Positions 1 through 9,223 of a stretch of DNA of 64,000 bases are shown here, one piece after another. The DNA lies in contig JBHJMN010000034.1 in NCBI GenBank assembly GCA_042219835.1, forward strand, positions 3,160-67,159, written 5' to 3'. Source of the DNA: Paenibacillus_G elgii_A (lineage in GTDB: Bacteria; Bacillota; Bacilli; Paenibacillales; NBRC-103111). Position 1 is the stretch's first letter; each line of letters begins with the position of its first letter. Made by a program: the position numbers and the translations under genes. The notes under the pieces are model-generated. The model was not told the origin of the DNA, did no database searches, and was given only the letters and a program-made list of their open reading frames with translations.

Positions 1-714
1 ATATTCATCCCCTATGTTTAAACCGCCGAAATACCCGATTTTCCCGTCTAGGACGATGATTTTCCTGTGATTGCGGAAGTTGATATGCCGATTGACTAAA
101 GAAAGCAAGAGAGGAAAAAAACATTCGACCTCCACACCGGCCTCCTTAAGCTGGTTGATAAAAGACTTTCGCAACCGGTGGCAGCCGATTCCGTCATACA
201 GCAGCCGCACTTTCACCCCTTCCTGCGCCTTTCGGATCAGCAACTGCTGAAACCGAATCCCGAGTTGGTCGTTACGAATGATGTAAGATTCGATATGGAT
301 ATGGCGCTTGGCCATCGCAATATCTTTCAACATGTCGTTAAAGGCCTGTGTGCCTTCCGCGTACACGGTCGTTGCGTTGCCGTCAGTAACGGGGATAGCG
401 GCAGCGTTTTCCAGCATCGTATGCACCCTGTCATTAGGCTTGACACTAAGCCGCCTTCCCTGCTTCGTTTCACCCCTGCCGCGGTCGGAAAGTTCTTCTT
501 TAATTTGCTCCAGCAGCATCCGCTCTTCCCGGTTCATGAGAAGCTTGCACGCGTATTCTTTCCCGACAAAAAAATAGAGCAAGTACCCCAGCGGCGGACA
601 CAGAAACAGAATAACCATCCAGGTGAGTGCTTTATACGGTCGCGAAAATTCAAAGACGATGACCGCTGCGATTTGCATAATGAACAGGATGAGTGCCACA
701 ATGATCCAGACCAA
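1..714 (-). CDS. cls: Cardiolipin synthase, N-terminal part (runs off window)
   Basis: Phospholipase-D superfamily enzyme that condenses phosphatidylglycerol into cardiolipin at the membrane. The visible 238 residues show two hydrophobic N-terminal segments (VWIIVALILFMQIAAVIVFE, then a second near residue 40), a PLD-nuclease linker, and the first HKD half-motif ending with NHRKIIVLDGKIGYFGGLN at the window edge. The second HKD domain lies outside. Start: a TTG at 714 sits 9 bases after AAAGGGAGGTG; a GTG at 726 overlaps the Shine-Dalgarno and is unlikely. The family is clear; the start is inferred. Confidence 0.85.
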   Translation of the reverse strand, partial: MVWIIVALILFIMQIAAVIVFEFSRPYKALTWMVILFLCPPLGYLLYFFVGKEYACKLLMNREERMLLEQIKEELSDRGRGETKQGRRLSVKPNDRVHTMLENAAAIPVTDGNATTVYAEGTQAFNDMLKDIAMAKRHIHIESYIIRNDQLGIRFQQLLIRKAQEGVKVRLLYDGIGCHRLRKSFINQLKEAGVEVECFFPLLLSLVNRHINFRNHRKIIVLDGKIGYFGGLNIGDEY

Positions 715-831
715 TGAATGGTTCACCTCCCTTTGTAAAAGGTGTCGCAAGTTTGCCCATGTTATTCGTTGCAGAACGAACAACCGGAAAAGGCCCCTGA
801 CCCAAGCCAGGAGCCTGTAAGAGCTGGCGAA

Positions 832-2472
832 CTATACCTTTTGAATTTCCTGTTTGTAACGGCGGAAAGAAAATCCGCTGCCCCCGCCGCGCATACCGTA
901 AATGAAATTGGCCGCTGTACAAGCGACGACATGAGGGTTGGTCCGCAGAGGACGGTTCCCTTTCCGGCAATGCTTGATTTGCTGAAGACGTTCGTCGGCG
1001 ATGCCTTTATTCAATAATGCTTCGTCAAACTCTTTCTGCGCCGCCTGCTTGGCTTTGAACAGCATCATCTGGATGCGGCTGTACACGTTGACTGCGCCGT
1101 CTCCTGTCGTCTCGATCGGCAGAAAGATCGCATCGGGGTATTTTTCGGTGATAAGCGACTGAACCCCATCGGAAACGCCGGAGGACGGCATGCACCCGAA
1201 CGGCTTGACGGAAATCGTCATGTTGACTTTCCGCTTCGCGACGTTCAGAATCAGCTTGCCTACTTCCATATGGCCCTCCCCGCCCCGCAGATGGTTGTTA
1301 TAGTGTTCGTGAGCAACGCTGGCAATTTCCTCCATGTTGGGCAGGTGATAATCGTACAGCCCGAGCGCTCTTGCATAGGATTGGAACATCACGCGGAGGA
1401 CGCGGTCCGCCAGCCCAAACATGCGCAAGCGCAAGAACGGATTTTTCCCTTGCAAACCGTATTTGCCGGAATCGGCCTCGCGCAGATGCTTACGCCTGAT
1501 GGTATCGTAGCGTCCCTCCCAAATCAGGTACAGGATCCAAGCCGTCATCGACTGCACTTCCACCTCGGCTCCCTCGCTTTCCAAAAAGCGCTGCAGCTGG
1601 TAGTTACCGTCCCCCTCCGTGGTCATTGCCCAAAATTCCCCGATAATACTCACTTTCGGTTTGACCCGGGTACGGTCCACCCGGATCGTTTCCAGCACCC
1701 GTCGGCTTGTGACGAGCGCTGGCCTCAGCCGTTTGCGTCCGCTCAAAGCTTCGTAAATAAGCCGCTTGCACCGTTCCAGGGCGGCATCGGTCGAACCGGG
1801 CTCCACTTCGTAGGGACGAATGCGGTAGGCGAGCGCGTTTAAGATGTCTCCCAGCAGCACGGCTTTCAAAAAGCTGAGAAAAAACGACGTATCCAGCTTC
1901 AGCGCCGACTCCCCGCCTGTCGCCTGCTTCAGCCCGTCCGTCTGCTGGAACAGGAGAACCCGAAAGCCATCAAACCCGGCATCGCGCAAAGCTTTCCGGT
2001 ACTCCGTCACGTAGGTGCCGAACCGGCACGGGCCGCAAGAACCGCTTGTAATGAACAGGTAGTTGCGAACGATGTCTTCCTTCGACTTTCCTTCTACATC
2101 GCGCAGGTGGTGCAAATATTTGATCAGATTGCCGACCGTAAAGTACGTCGGATTACACTGGCCGCGGTTGCCAAATTCTTTTCCGAAGCGCAAGGACTCG
2201 TTATCCGGACATTCCATATGCTTGACGGTATACCCGAGCCCCTTGAGCGCCCCTTCCACCAAATAATCGTGCGCCATCGTCAGTCCGCCGAACAGCAGCG
2301 TCGTCGTTGATTTGTCTTTGGCTAAAAACTGGCGCGGAACGGGATCGAACCATTGGTGCCGGTTTGCCTGATCCAACCCCAACGCTTTCTCCTGTTCCTT
2401 TTGAAATTGCAGCAGTCGCTCCTCAATGGACAATGGATCTTCGGTCCTTTTCTTTTTGCCTGCGTTCGCCAT
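832..2472 (-). CDS. 2-hydroxyacyl-CoA dehydratase (HgdB/BcrC)-like iron-sulfur protein
   Basis: A 546-residue protein of the HgdB/DUF2229 group that holds the substrate-reducing iron-sulfur cluster in two-component ATP-driven reductases. Visible cysteine motifs are GQCNPTYF, SGSCGPCRFGTY and FGCMPSSG, plus C-terminal HCRKGN and VACTAANF. It lies 33 bases downstream of the giant activase gene and is surely co-transcribed with it. The sequence is closer in layout to the orphan double-cubane proteins than to genuine hydroxyacyl-CoA dehydratases, because there is no second dehydratase subunit or CoA-transferase gene nearby. ATG 2472 follows AAAGGAG at 11 bases; GTG 2484 overlaps that site. The substrate is unknown. 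Confidence 0.75.
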   Translation of the reverse strand: MANAGKKKRTEDPLSIEERLLQFQKEQEKALGLDQANRHQWFDPVPRQFLAKDKSTTTLLFGGLTMAHDYLVEGALKGLGYTVKHMECPDNESLRFGKEFGNRGQCNPTYFTVGNLIKYLHHLRDVEGKSKEDIVRNYLFITSGSCGPCRFGTYVTEYRKALRDAGFDGFRVLLFQQTDGLKQATGGESALKLDTSFFLSFLKAVLLGDILNALAYRIRPYEVEPGSTDAALERCKRLIYEALSGRKRLRPALVTSRRVLETIRVDRTRVKPKVSIIGEFWAMTTEGDGNYQLQRFLESEGAEVEVQSMTAWILYLIWEGRYDTIRRKHLREADSGKYGLQGKNPFLRLRMFGLADRVLRVMFQSYARALGLYDYHLPNMEEIASVAHEHYNNHLRGGEGHMEVGKLILNVAKRKVNMTISVKPFGCMPSSGVSDGVQSLITEKYPDAIFLPIETTGDGAVNVYSRIQMMLFKAKQAAQKEFDEALLNKGIADERLQQIKHCRKGNRPLRTNPHVVACTAANFIYGMRGGGSGFSFRRYKQEIQKV

Positions 2473-2505
2473 GATCGGATTCACTCCTTTATTTTAGTAA
2501 TTGTG

Positions 2506-5500
2506 TCAAATAACCTCTGCCTGTCCGTCTTGCTTCGTACCCAACAGCTCGGCGCGTTTTTGCTCCAATCGCGCAACCAGTTCCGCTTTTTTATGGGCCA
2601 AGTCCTGCAGCCGCTCCTCATGAAGTCCCAGACTATGGGCGTAAGTCTTGACGCGGATTTTGATCGAGCCGCTCGGTTTGTTGGCGTCGATATCGTGCAA
2701 GGCGGAAAACGGTGTGCCTACCGCCGAAATAATCGAGTCGATCAGCCCGTAGGTCGGCGCATCATGCCCGCATTTGAAACTGGACAGATCGAGCACAGCT
2801 ACATTCGGATGACGCGCGGCGAATTTAGCTGCCCACACCTTTTGAACGCTGTTGGAACTGAAATTTTCCGGCCAGACATCCGTTACCTCAAGCGCGTAGT
2901 TCACTCTTCCGCTTTGCAAATCGTCCTTGAAAAACCGATTCAGCCAAGTTTCGTCTTTCGGAATCGACCGCATGGACAGAATGGGATACCCGAGCACCTG
3001 AAATTCCTCCAGCACGCCATGATTCAGACCGGGATCGGAATGGTACGGCCGGCCGATCATCAGAATGGCGAGACGGTTTTCCCGTTCGACCTGCTCCAGA
3101 ATCGATTTACCTTTTTCCTGCATTTCCTCGTCGAACAGCTCCATCGCTCTCCAGCCTTGTTCGGTGGCAAAGTCGCTTTCATCCTCGGTCATCTGTAGAT
3201 GCTCCGCAAACGCCTCATAAAGCTGCTTCTTCATCATGTTCGGTTCGGTGAAGGTTACGGCCGGGTCCAGATAGACGACCCCTCTCGTTTCAAAAAAATT
3301 CACCTCTTTGGTAAACGCAGCCTTGATGACATTCGGGGCTCCGGCTACGATCGGGCAGCTGGCGGAGTCCATTACATTTTGCATGTGAGTCGGAATATGA
3401 GTGATGCACGGAAACACAATGTAGTCGAGCGGCGCTTTCGCATGGTGCTTGAACAGCAGGTTGTGCACATGAGCCTGGGCCACTTTGGAAGGGTAGCATG
3501 GATCGATTGATCCGTATTTGCCGCCTTCCTGCCACATTTCCTCACTCGTATTGTCGCTGAATACGATGTTCCGCTGGGGGACACCGAGCGTTTCGAAATA
3601 AGTCCGCCAAAACGGCGCGGTCGACCAAATGTTCAGCACCTTCGGAATGCCGATGCGGATTTGGCTTCGCCTTTCCGCAGCTTCGGCGGAAGAACGGTTA
3701 AGCGGCCTCCGGTAAGAGATTCTGCGCATGCCGCCAAGCCCGAGCAAGCTACGTTTCAGACGGATGTCTTCCACCTGTGTCCCGGCTTCGGGCAGCGGCT
3801 CCGCATCGTAGAAATGCTGGAACATGCGGCGCGCTTCATAGTCCACCAGATTGGGGTAATGCTTTTTCAGTTCTTGCCGATCCCGGGTCAGCTTAACGAC
3901 AGCTTCTTTATCCTCCACCGTTCCTTTTTCGCAGCTGAAACCGGAAATATAGCGGGCGGTTTTTCCGTCCGGCGTCTCGGAGTCAATAAAGGTACGGCTG
4001 CATTGGTTGGGACAAAAATGGCACCGGGTGGATTCGTCGTTTCGCGATACGTAGCGCAGGTTAATAGCGGCATCGAGGCCGAGGAAAGTAGAGTACCCCC
4101 GCCGTTTCACGACGCGCAGCGTCTCCATGGCCGCCCCGATTGCACCTGCTTCTCCTGGATGGGGATGCACGTACACTTCGGCATCGGGAACCCGCTGCTT
4201 AATATAGTCGACTTGCGCCTTGACGGCGGCCAAGTTGTACTGCGTTCCTCCCTGCAGGACGAATTTCCGCCCCAATTCGGACATGCGCGGAACCTGCACG
4301 ACGTACTGCCACACGTTTTTCGGCAAAACCATAGCCAAACCGGCCAGCAATTCTTCCTTGGAATATCCCTCTTTCTGGAAGTTGACCCGGTCCGCATCCA
4401 AAAATACCGCGCAACCATACGAAAATTTCGGGCTCAGATCCGCGCTGAAAGCCGTGTCGGCATATTCCTGGACCGGAATGCCGAACTGATCCGCCATCGC
4501 TTGCAGCAGCATCCCGTTTCCGGCGGAGCATTGGTTGGACAGCTTGAAGTTGCGGATATCCCCGTTTTTGAGAAACAGCACTTTGATGTCCTGGCCACCG
4601 ATATCGCAGATAACGTCGATGTCCCCGAACTGATGAACGGCGCTCATCATATGGGCTACCGTTTCCACGATATTGACATCCGCTTGCAGCGTTTTTTCCA
4701 ATACGTCCGCGGCGTAACCGGTCGCGCCGAACCCGATAATCTCAAGCTCGGCCCCCTGAGCCCGCACTTTGTCGCGGATGCGCATCAACATTTCTTTAGT
4801 ATCTTCCAGTGGGTTGCCTTTGGAGAGCTGGTATTCCTTCAGTAAAATGGCGCCCTCTTCATCGACAAGGACCGCTTTGGACGACGTGGACCCGCCGTCA
4901 AGACCGATGGCGGCACGAACTTTCTGCTTCGGGCTAAATGCAGTCGGGGTGAATTGAGGAATCCGATAATGCTCACGGAATTGTTCCAATTCACCCCGGC
5001 CCGCTGCGAGCGGAGGACCGGCTTTTTCGCCGAGCTTAGCTTTCCGGCCGTGGGCGATAAACTCCTTTAGCCCTTCCAGCCCTGTATACAGTCCCGCTTC
5101 TGCCGGCTCGTGCATGCCGTACAGCACAGCGCCATAGGCCGCATAATACTGGGAATTGTCGGGAACGAAAATCAATTCCTCGACAGGCATGTCTTGCGGA
5201 TAATCGTACCCCCGCTCCCGCCAGGTTTGCGGAATCCGGAGCCTCCAACATTCCTGCAGGAAAGGCAAATACGTGTTCGGTCCCCCCAACAGCAGCACAC
5301 GGTGCCGAAGCGTGTTCCCCCGAGTTAGCACGGAAAGATTCTGCATGACGATAGCATCCGCCAAAGAGCACATGATTTCCGGTGAAGGAATCCCGCTTTT
5401 AACGAGATTGACGATATCCGTTTCGGCGAATACGCCGCATTTGGCTGCGACATGATGCAGCTTGCTGTCGTCGAAGTGCAGCTTGCCTACTTCGTCCATC

Positions 5501-5979
5501 GGCATGCCGACCTTGATCATGCATTTATCGATGGTTGCGCCGGTACCGGACGCGCATTTGTCGTTCATCGACGTCAGCGCCTGTTTGTTGCCGGTCTCCG
5601 TATTCTCCTTGAAAATGATGATCTTGGCGTCTTGTCCCCCGAGTTCGATTACGCTTCCCACATCGGGGTGGAGATGCTCCACCGCCATCGTAACCGCGTT
5701 GACTTCCTGCACAAATTTGGCCCCGATATGAGGAGCGATGGGGCTGCTCCCGGAGCCCGTAGCAAAAACCCGGATATGTTCAGGCCTGACATCCGGAAAC
5801 TCGTTTCCGATCGCCACCAGAAAGTCGAGCGCTTTTTCCGCTTGCTTCGTATGATGCCTCTGGTAATCTGCCCAAACGATCTCCTTCGTGTGTGGGTCAA
5901 CCACGGTCGCTTTTACAGTAGTCGACCCCACGTCGAGCCCGATGATCATGGAATCCAACCTTGGGTTCATGCGATTCAT
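2506..5979 (-). CDS. Fused double ASKHA activase / DUF2229 protein (HgdC-like ATP-dependent reductase)
   Basis: A 1157-residue fusion. Residues about 11-320 form a BcrAD/BadFG ATPase domain (GLDVGSTTVKA, then cluster ligands C142 in KCASGTGA and C181 in CGVFAETD). Residues about 355-650 form a second copy (GLDGGSTSSKA, NQCSAGNG, YGCAVFLD). The C-terminal third is a DUF2229-like region that begins with RCHFCPNQCSRTF. In HgdC a [4Fe-4S] cluster bridges two ASKHA subunits and ATP hydrolysis lowers its potential to reduce a partner; here both halves sit on one chain. The partner is the next gene. SD GAGGAG is 8 bases before ATG 5979. The DUF2229 boundary is approximate. Confidence 0.8.
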   Translation of the reverse strand: MNRMNPRLDSMIIGLDVGSTTVKATVVDPHTKEIVWADYQRHHTKQAEKALDFLVAIGNEFPDVRPEHIRVFATGSGSSPIAPHIGAKFVQEVNAVTMAVEHLHPDVGSVIELGGQDAKIIIFKENTETGNKQALTSMNDKCASGTGATIDKCMIKVGMPMDEVGKLHFDDSKLHHVAAKCGVFAETDIVNLVKSGIPSPEIMCSLADAIVMQNLSVLTRGNTLRHRVLLLGGPNTYLPFLQECWRLRIPQTWRERGYDYPQDMPVEELIFVPDNSQYYAAYGAVLYGMHEPAEAGLYTGLEGLKEFIAHGRKAKLGEKAGPPLAAGRGELEQFREHYRIPQFTPTAFSPKQKVRAAIGLDGGSTSSKAVLVDEEGAILLKEYQLSKGNPLEDTKEMLMRIRDKVRAQGAELEIIGFGATGYAADVLEKTLQADVNIVETVAHMMSAVHQFGDIDVICDIGGQDIKVLFLKNGDIRNFKLSNQCSAGNGMLLQAMADQFGIPVQEYADTAFSADLSPKFSYGCAVFLDADRVNFQKEGYSKEELLAGLAMVLPKNVWQYVVQVPRMSELGRKFVLQGGTQYNLAAVKAQVDYIKQRVPDAEVYVHPHPGEAGAIGAAMETLRVVKRRGYSTFLGLDAAINLRYVSRNDESTRCHFCPNQCSRTFIDSETPDGKTARYISGFSCEKGTVEDKEAVVKLTRDRQELKKHYPNLVDYEARRMFQHFYDAEPLPEAGTQVEDIRLKRSLLGLGGMRRISYRRPLNRSSAEAAERRSQIRIGIPKVLNIWSTAPFWRTYFETLGVPQRNIVFSDNTSEEMWQEGGKYGSIDPCYPSKVAQAHVHNLLFKHHAKAPLDYIVFPCITHIPTHMQNVMDSASCPIVAGAPNVIKAAFTKEVNFFETRGVVYLDPAVTFTEPNMMKKQLYEAFAEHLQMTEDESDFATEQGWRAMELFDEEMQEKGKSILEQVERENRLAILMIGRPYHSDPGLNHGVLEEFQVLGYPILSMRSIPKDETWLNRFFKDDLQSGRVNYALEVTDVWPENFSSNSVQKVWAAKFAARHPNVAVLDLSSFKCGHDAPTYGLIDSIISAVGTPFSALHDIDANKPSGSIKIRVKTYAHSLGLHEERLQDLAHKKAELVARLEQKRAELLGTKQDGQAEVI

Positions 5980-6073
5980 GAATACAACTCCTCGCGTTCC
6001 AATTCAAACCACCCATAGCATTTGCGAAAATGTGATTTTTATCACACTTTCACGATTGTTCGCTCTAAAAAAA

Positions 6074-6104
6074 GCACGCAGCAGGTTATCCTGTGCGCGC
6101 TTGG
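6074..6104 (-). terminator. Probable terminator of the 59-residue gene
   Basis: On the minus strand an imperfect GC-rich hairpin (GCGCGCACAGGATAACCTG / CTGCGTGC) is followed by seven T. It lies just past the stop at 6112 and so separates the small gene from the activase operon. Confidence 0.5.
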
Positions 6105-6111
6105 ACCGTTC

Positions 6112-6291
6112 CTATTTTGTCTCCAACTCATCCGGTACATCGTATTTATTGATATGCGAAGTGATCGCCTCGACGGCTTCGTTTACATCCGTCGTCGCAG
6201 GCACTTCGTTCACCACGTCGTCGGTACGGTCATAAAAATTCAACCGGTTCGCCTCGGCCGCTTTCTCTTTGTCACTTTGTTTCATCTTCAT
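6112..6291 (-). CDS. Small hydrophilic protein, 59 residues
   Basis: The frame opens with MKMKQSDKEKAAEANRLNFY and ends with KYDVPDELETK. It is acidic, without membrane segments, cysteines or a signal peptide. The ribosome binding site is strong (AAGGAGGCAAC before ATG), and a terminator follows, so it is probably a one-gene unit. I do not recognise a family; the KAAEANRLNFYD stretch looks conserved in style but that is an impression only. It may be a small sporulation or stress protein; no function is assigned. Confidence 0.6.
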   Translation of the reverse strand: MKMKQSDKEKAAEANRLNFYDRTDDVVNEVPATTDVNEAVEAITSHINKYDVPDELETK

Positions 6292-6807
6292 GTTGCCTCC
6301 TTCTTAGCCTATGTTCACCTATTACTATGCACGAAGTTAATATTTGTTATGCATAAAAAGAGACATCCCATAAACTAATAATGGCGCACGGTAATTTCCT
6401 GATCAATCAGCTCTATCAAAGCATATTCGATAAATTGTTGAAATTAAACGATCACCTTGAGATATATCCAGGTGAGCTTTCAAATCGCACGCCGCTGCCG
6501 TTTTCTACGCCACGCATACAACACCATAAAACCGAGAACACTCATTCCCGCGCCCAGCAGCCCCGTCCAATCAGAAAAATATTGAACACCGCCAAGGCCG
6601 ATACGTTGTTATTTCCAGATGGAATAAAGCAAGAATTGTCGACAGACTCCCGAAATCCTGCTAAAATGCACTGTAGACTTCCCCCTATAAAAGAACAAAG
6701 GTGAAAAAATAATGCTATCCTTTTCCAGATTGACTAAATGCAAACCCCCTATCCCGTAATTTCTTTGCCAGCCCATTGAGATTTTTGAATTATAGGGGGA
6801 ATTGGCT
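6292..6807. other. Intergenic stretch with one gene remnant
   Basis: About 500 bases between divergent genes. It holds the MFS-like remnant listed separately and a short CACCT/AGGTG dyad near 6453-6474. The bases just before the exporter carry its ribosome binding site AGGGGGA. No other coding or RNA signal was seen. Confidence 0.5.
6480..6608 (-). pseudogene. C-terminal remnant of a membrane transporter (MFS-like)
   Basis: A 42-codon open stretch without a plausible start reads GLGGVQYFSDWTGLLGAGMS, then a hydrophobic run and the basic tail AWRRKRQRRAI before TGA. One hydrophobic helix followed by a basic cytoplasmic tail is typical of the last helix of a major-facilitator protein. A stop lies immediately upstream in frame. 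It is probably debris of a transporter, perhaps related to the neighbouring exporter. The call rests on a short match. Confidence 0.4.
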
Positions 6808-7977
6808 GTGCAAAGAAAAATCTCATCACCATCTTTACTGTTGTTAATTGTCCTTATGGCTTTCCCACAAATTAGCGAAACGATCTATACACCTTCATTA
6901 CCGGATATCGCGAAGAGCCTGCATACAACCGGCAATGCAATCCAATTGACACTCAGTATATATTTCCTCGGTTTCGCCGTTGGCGTTTTTTGCTGGGGAA
7001 GGCTTTCGGATTCCATTGGGCGGCGTCCCTCTATGCTTTGGGGAATCTTGGTTTATGCCCTGGGCAGCTTGGGATGTTACCTGTCCGGTTCGGCGGAATG
7101 GTTGCTGGTAAGCCGGTTCATTCAGGCTTTTGGCGCCAGCACCGGCTCGGTAGTGACTCAAACCATACTTCGTGAGAGTATCGATGGAGCCAAGCGTCAT
7201 GCTGTGTTTGCTCAGATCTCTGCGGCTCTTGCCTTTACACCGGCCATCGGGCCGTTAATTGGAGGATGGGTCGATCAAGCGTTCGGTTTTAGAGCTGTGT
7301 TCTTCACTCTGGTTGTCATGAGCGCCGCGATTTTTACGTACGCATTGGTTTCTCTGCCCGAGACAAGAGTTTCCACGAGCTCCGGCATTCGTACGTTTTC
7401 TGTAGCCAAGCGCTTGATTTCTGACAAAAGAGTATGGGCATTCGGTTTTCTTATAGGAACGACAAACGGCATTTTGTTTAGTTACTATGCCGAGGCCCCG
7501 TTCATTTTTATCGAGTTTTTTCACATGAGTCCAGGTGTGTTTGGTTTTTTAGGAATTTTCGTGGCGCTGTCTTCCATTATCGGTGCGATGCTGTCGAAAA
7601 AACTGCTAAACCGGATCCGGGCAGAAAAAATTATTTTTCTTGGTTCCCTCATCACGATGGCGGGGGCCGTATGTCTCACCGTTCTCGCACTTTATGGCAT
7701 GAGCCCTTCCGCAGCAGGATTGGCATTCATGGTAGCTTCAATCTTTATCCTCCTGCTAGGAATCGGTATGGCCATTCCTAACTGCCTGAGTCTGGCGCTC
7801 GTCAATTACGGCGATGTCCTTGGTACCGCGGGAGCCATTTTCGGATTGGGCTATTACGTAGTGGTCAGCCTGATTACCAGCGGGATGAGTTATCTTCACG
7901 ACGGTTCGTTATTAACCATGCCTATCTATTTTCTCGTATTGGCAATAGGTATGGCCTTTGTGAGCAAGAAGCTTTAA
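6808..7977 (+). CDS. Bcr/CflA-family drug-resistance MFS transporter
   Basis: A 389-residue inner-membrane proton-coupled exporter of the DHA1 type, with about twelve hydrophobic helices. The MFS loop 2-3 motif appears as GRLSDSIGRRPSMLWG, and the helix 4-5 region reads SRFIQAFGASTGSVV, as in Bcr/CflA. The substrate cannot be read from sequence. GTG 6808 is 7 bases after AGGGGGA; the in-frame TTG at 6802 is too close to it. The gene stands alone and is closed by a terminator. Confidence 0.85.
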   Translation: MQRKISSPSLLLLIVLMAFPQISETIYTPSLPDIAKSLHTTGNAIQLTLSIYFLGFAVGVFCWGRLSDSIGRRPSMLWGILVYALGSLGCYLSGSAEWLLVSRFIQAFGASTGSVVTQTILRESIDGAKRHAVFAQISAALAFTPAIGPLIGGWVDQAFGFRAVFFTLVVMSAAIFTYALVSLPETRVSTSSGIRTFSVAKRLISDKRVWAFGFLIGTTNGILFSYYAEAPFIFIEFFHMSPGVFGFLGIFVALSSIIGAMLSKKLLNRIRAEKIIFLGSLITMAGAVCLTVLALYGMSPSAAGLAFMVASIFILLLGIGMAIPNCLSLALVNYGDVLGTAGAIFGLGYYVVVSLITSGMSYLHDGSLLTMPIYFLVLAIGMAFVSKKL

Positions 7978-7984
7978 TCATCGG

Positions 7985-8022
7985 GAAGCCGGTTCTCTCT
8001 AAGCAGAGAATCGGCTTCTCTT
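7985..8022 (+). terminator. Terminator after the MFS exporter
   Basis: The 14-base arms GAAGCCGGTTCTCT and AGAGAATCGGCTTC pair with one mismatch around a short loop, followed by a mixed TCTTCATT tail. Confidence 0.7.
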
Positions 8023-8054
8023 CATTCCCCCGCTAAGCGCTCTCGACTGATGGC

Positions 8055-8083
8055 CAAAAAAATAGGGCTCCCGAGCTGGAGCC
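8055..8083 (-). terminator. Terminator of the stalk-domain gene
   Basis: Minus-strand hairpin GGCTCC-AGCTCG-GGAGCC followed by a run of T, just beyond the stop at 8089. Confidence 0.75.
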
Positions 8084-8088
8084 TAAAC

Positions 8089-9150
8089 TTAGTTTTCGAC
8101 AACGATTTTGACGGCTTGGCCCATTGGCGGCAAGCTTTTGGTCAAGATCGGACCATAGAAGGCATACACTTTATCGCCTTTTTTAAGCTGATGTGCGGCA
8201 ACCGGCTGATTATCCTTCGTTCCGATCACAGGTGTATCCTCTGCCACATTCAGGACTACCGTGTCATGCGATCCGTCGCTAAGCTTATTCCCTTTGATCG
8301 AAAGACGCGTTGTCCCATCCGCCGAAGAAGTAATCTCCTCGATCTCCCCTGCCGTGCCTAAAGTTTGCTGCGCGGCAGAGCTTTGTTTCACGATAATTTT
8401 TTTCGCATGGGTCATCGGCGGCATGCTCATGGCCATCGCCAGACCGTGTTCCGCTTCGATGGACATGCCGAGCTGCAAATCGGCGAGCGTCAGCTTCTGG
8501 TTATTGTCGGATACGATTTCCGTTTCGCCCGAAATGTTCAGTCGGACGCCGTGCCTATAGCCGTTAAGGCCGATCTCTCCGCCTTTATCGCGATAGGTGA
8601 TGCTCGTGATCGTTCCTTGCTTGGTCGTGCTCACAACCTGTTCTTCGTTTTCTTGCTTCTTGGAATGGATAGTAATCGTACCCGTCGCGTTCACCTTTAC
8701 TTGAAGCTTCATCACCTTTTCGAAATAGGACAGCGGAACATACGTTTTCTCATTCGTTAACTCCGGCGCCGCTTCGAGCGGAACAAGCATTTTGGCAAAG
8801 CCGTATTGGTCTTGTCCGATCTGAAGGGTTAACCATTGGTTGCCTTGAACCAGCTCCAGCGACTGGGTATCCTGCTTCCAGGTCAGCTTATAGCCAAGCG
8901 CTTCGGCTGCAGCGCGAATCGGTACCATAATTTGATTTTTAGCGCCTACGTATATCGGGTTCTCTTCGGGAGAAAATCCTTTTCCATCGATCACGAGAAC
9001 AAACTTAAGACCGCCGTAGGAATCCTGCGGAGCAGGAGCGGAAATCGGCAGCGGTTTTACCGTCGCAGACTCGCCTGGAGCAGCGGATACGACGTTGGTT
9101 GCCAGCAGCGCGCCGGCCAGGACAGTCCCGAGTACTTTGAATGGTTTCAT
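8089..9150 (-). CDS. Secreted copper-amine-oxidase-like stalk-domain protein
   Basis: A 353-residue exported protein. It has a signal peptide (MKPFKVLGTVLAGALLATNV, cleavage likely after VVSAA). Residues about 50-155 are the copper amine oxidase N-terminal (stalk) domain (GKGFSPEENPIYVGAKNQIM, VPIRAAAEALGY, TYVPLSYF), a wall-associated module common in Paenibacillus. The C-terminal half has two beta-rich repeats (residues about 175-260 and 270-353), each ending in a KKIIV or VKIVV strand, with methionine-rich loops MAMSMPPM and SLPPMGQ. The methionines might bind metal, but that is inference. SD AGGAGGT is 11 bases before ATG. There is no enzymatic motif. Confidence 0.75.
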   Translation of the reverse strand: MKPFKVLGTVLAGALLATNVVSAAPGESATVKPLPISAPAPQDSYGGLKFVLVIDGKGFSPEENPIYVGAKNQIMVPIRAAAEALGYKLTWKQDTQSLELVQGNQWLTLQIGQDQYGFAKMLVPLEAAPELTNEKTYVPLSYFEKVMKLQVKVNATGTITIHSKKQENEEQVVSTTKQGTITSITYRDKGGEIGLNGYRHGVRLNISGETEIVSDNNQKLTLADLQLGMSIEAEHGLAMAMSMPPMTHAKKIIVKQSSAAQQTLGTAGEIEEITSSADGTTRLSIKGNKLSDGSHDTVVLNVAEDTPVIGTKDNQPVAAHQLKKGDKVYAFYGPILTKSLPPMGQAVKIVVEN

Positions 9151-9223
9151 GATGTCACATACCTCCTGTAATAACCTATGTAAGAAAACAACCCCTGAAG
9201 CTAAGCCTCCATATTTGCTGTTT

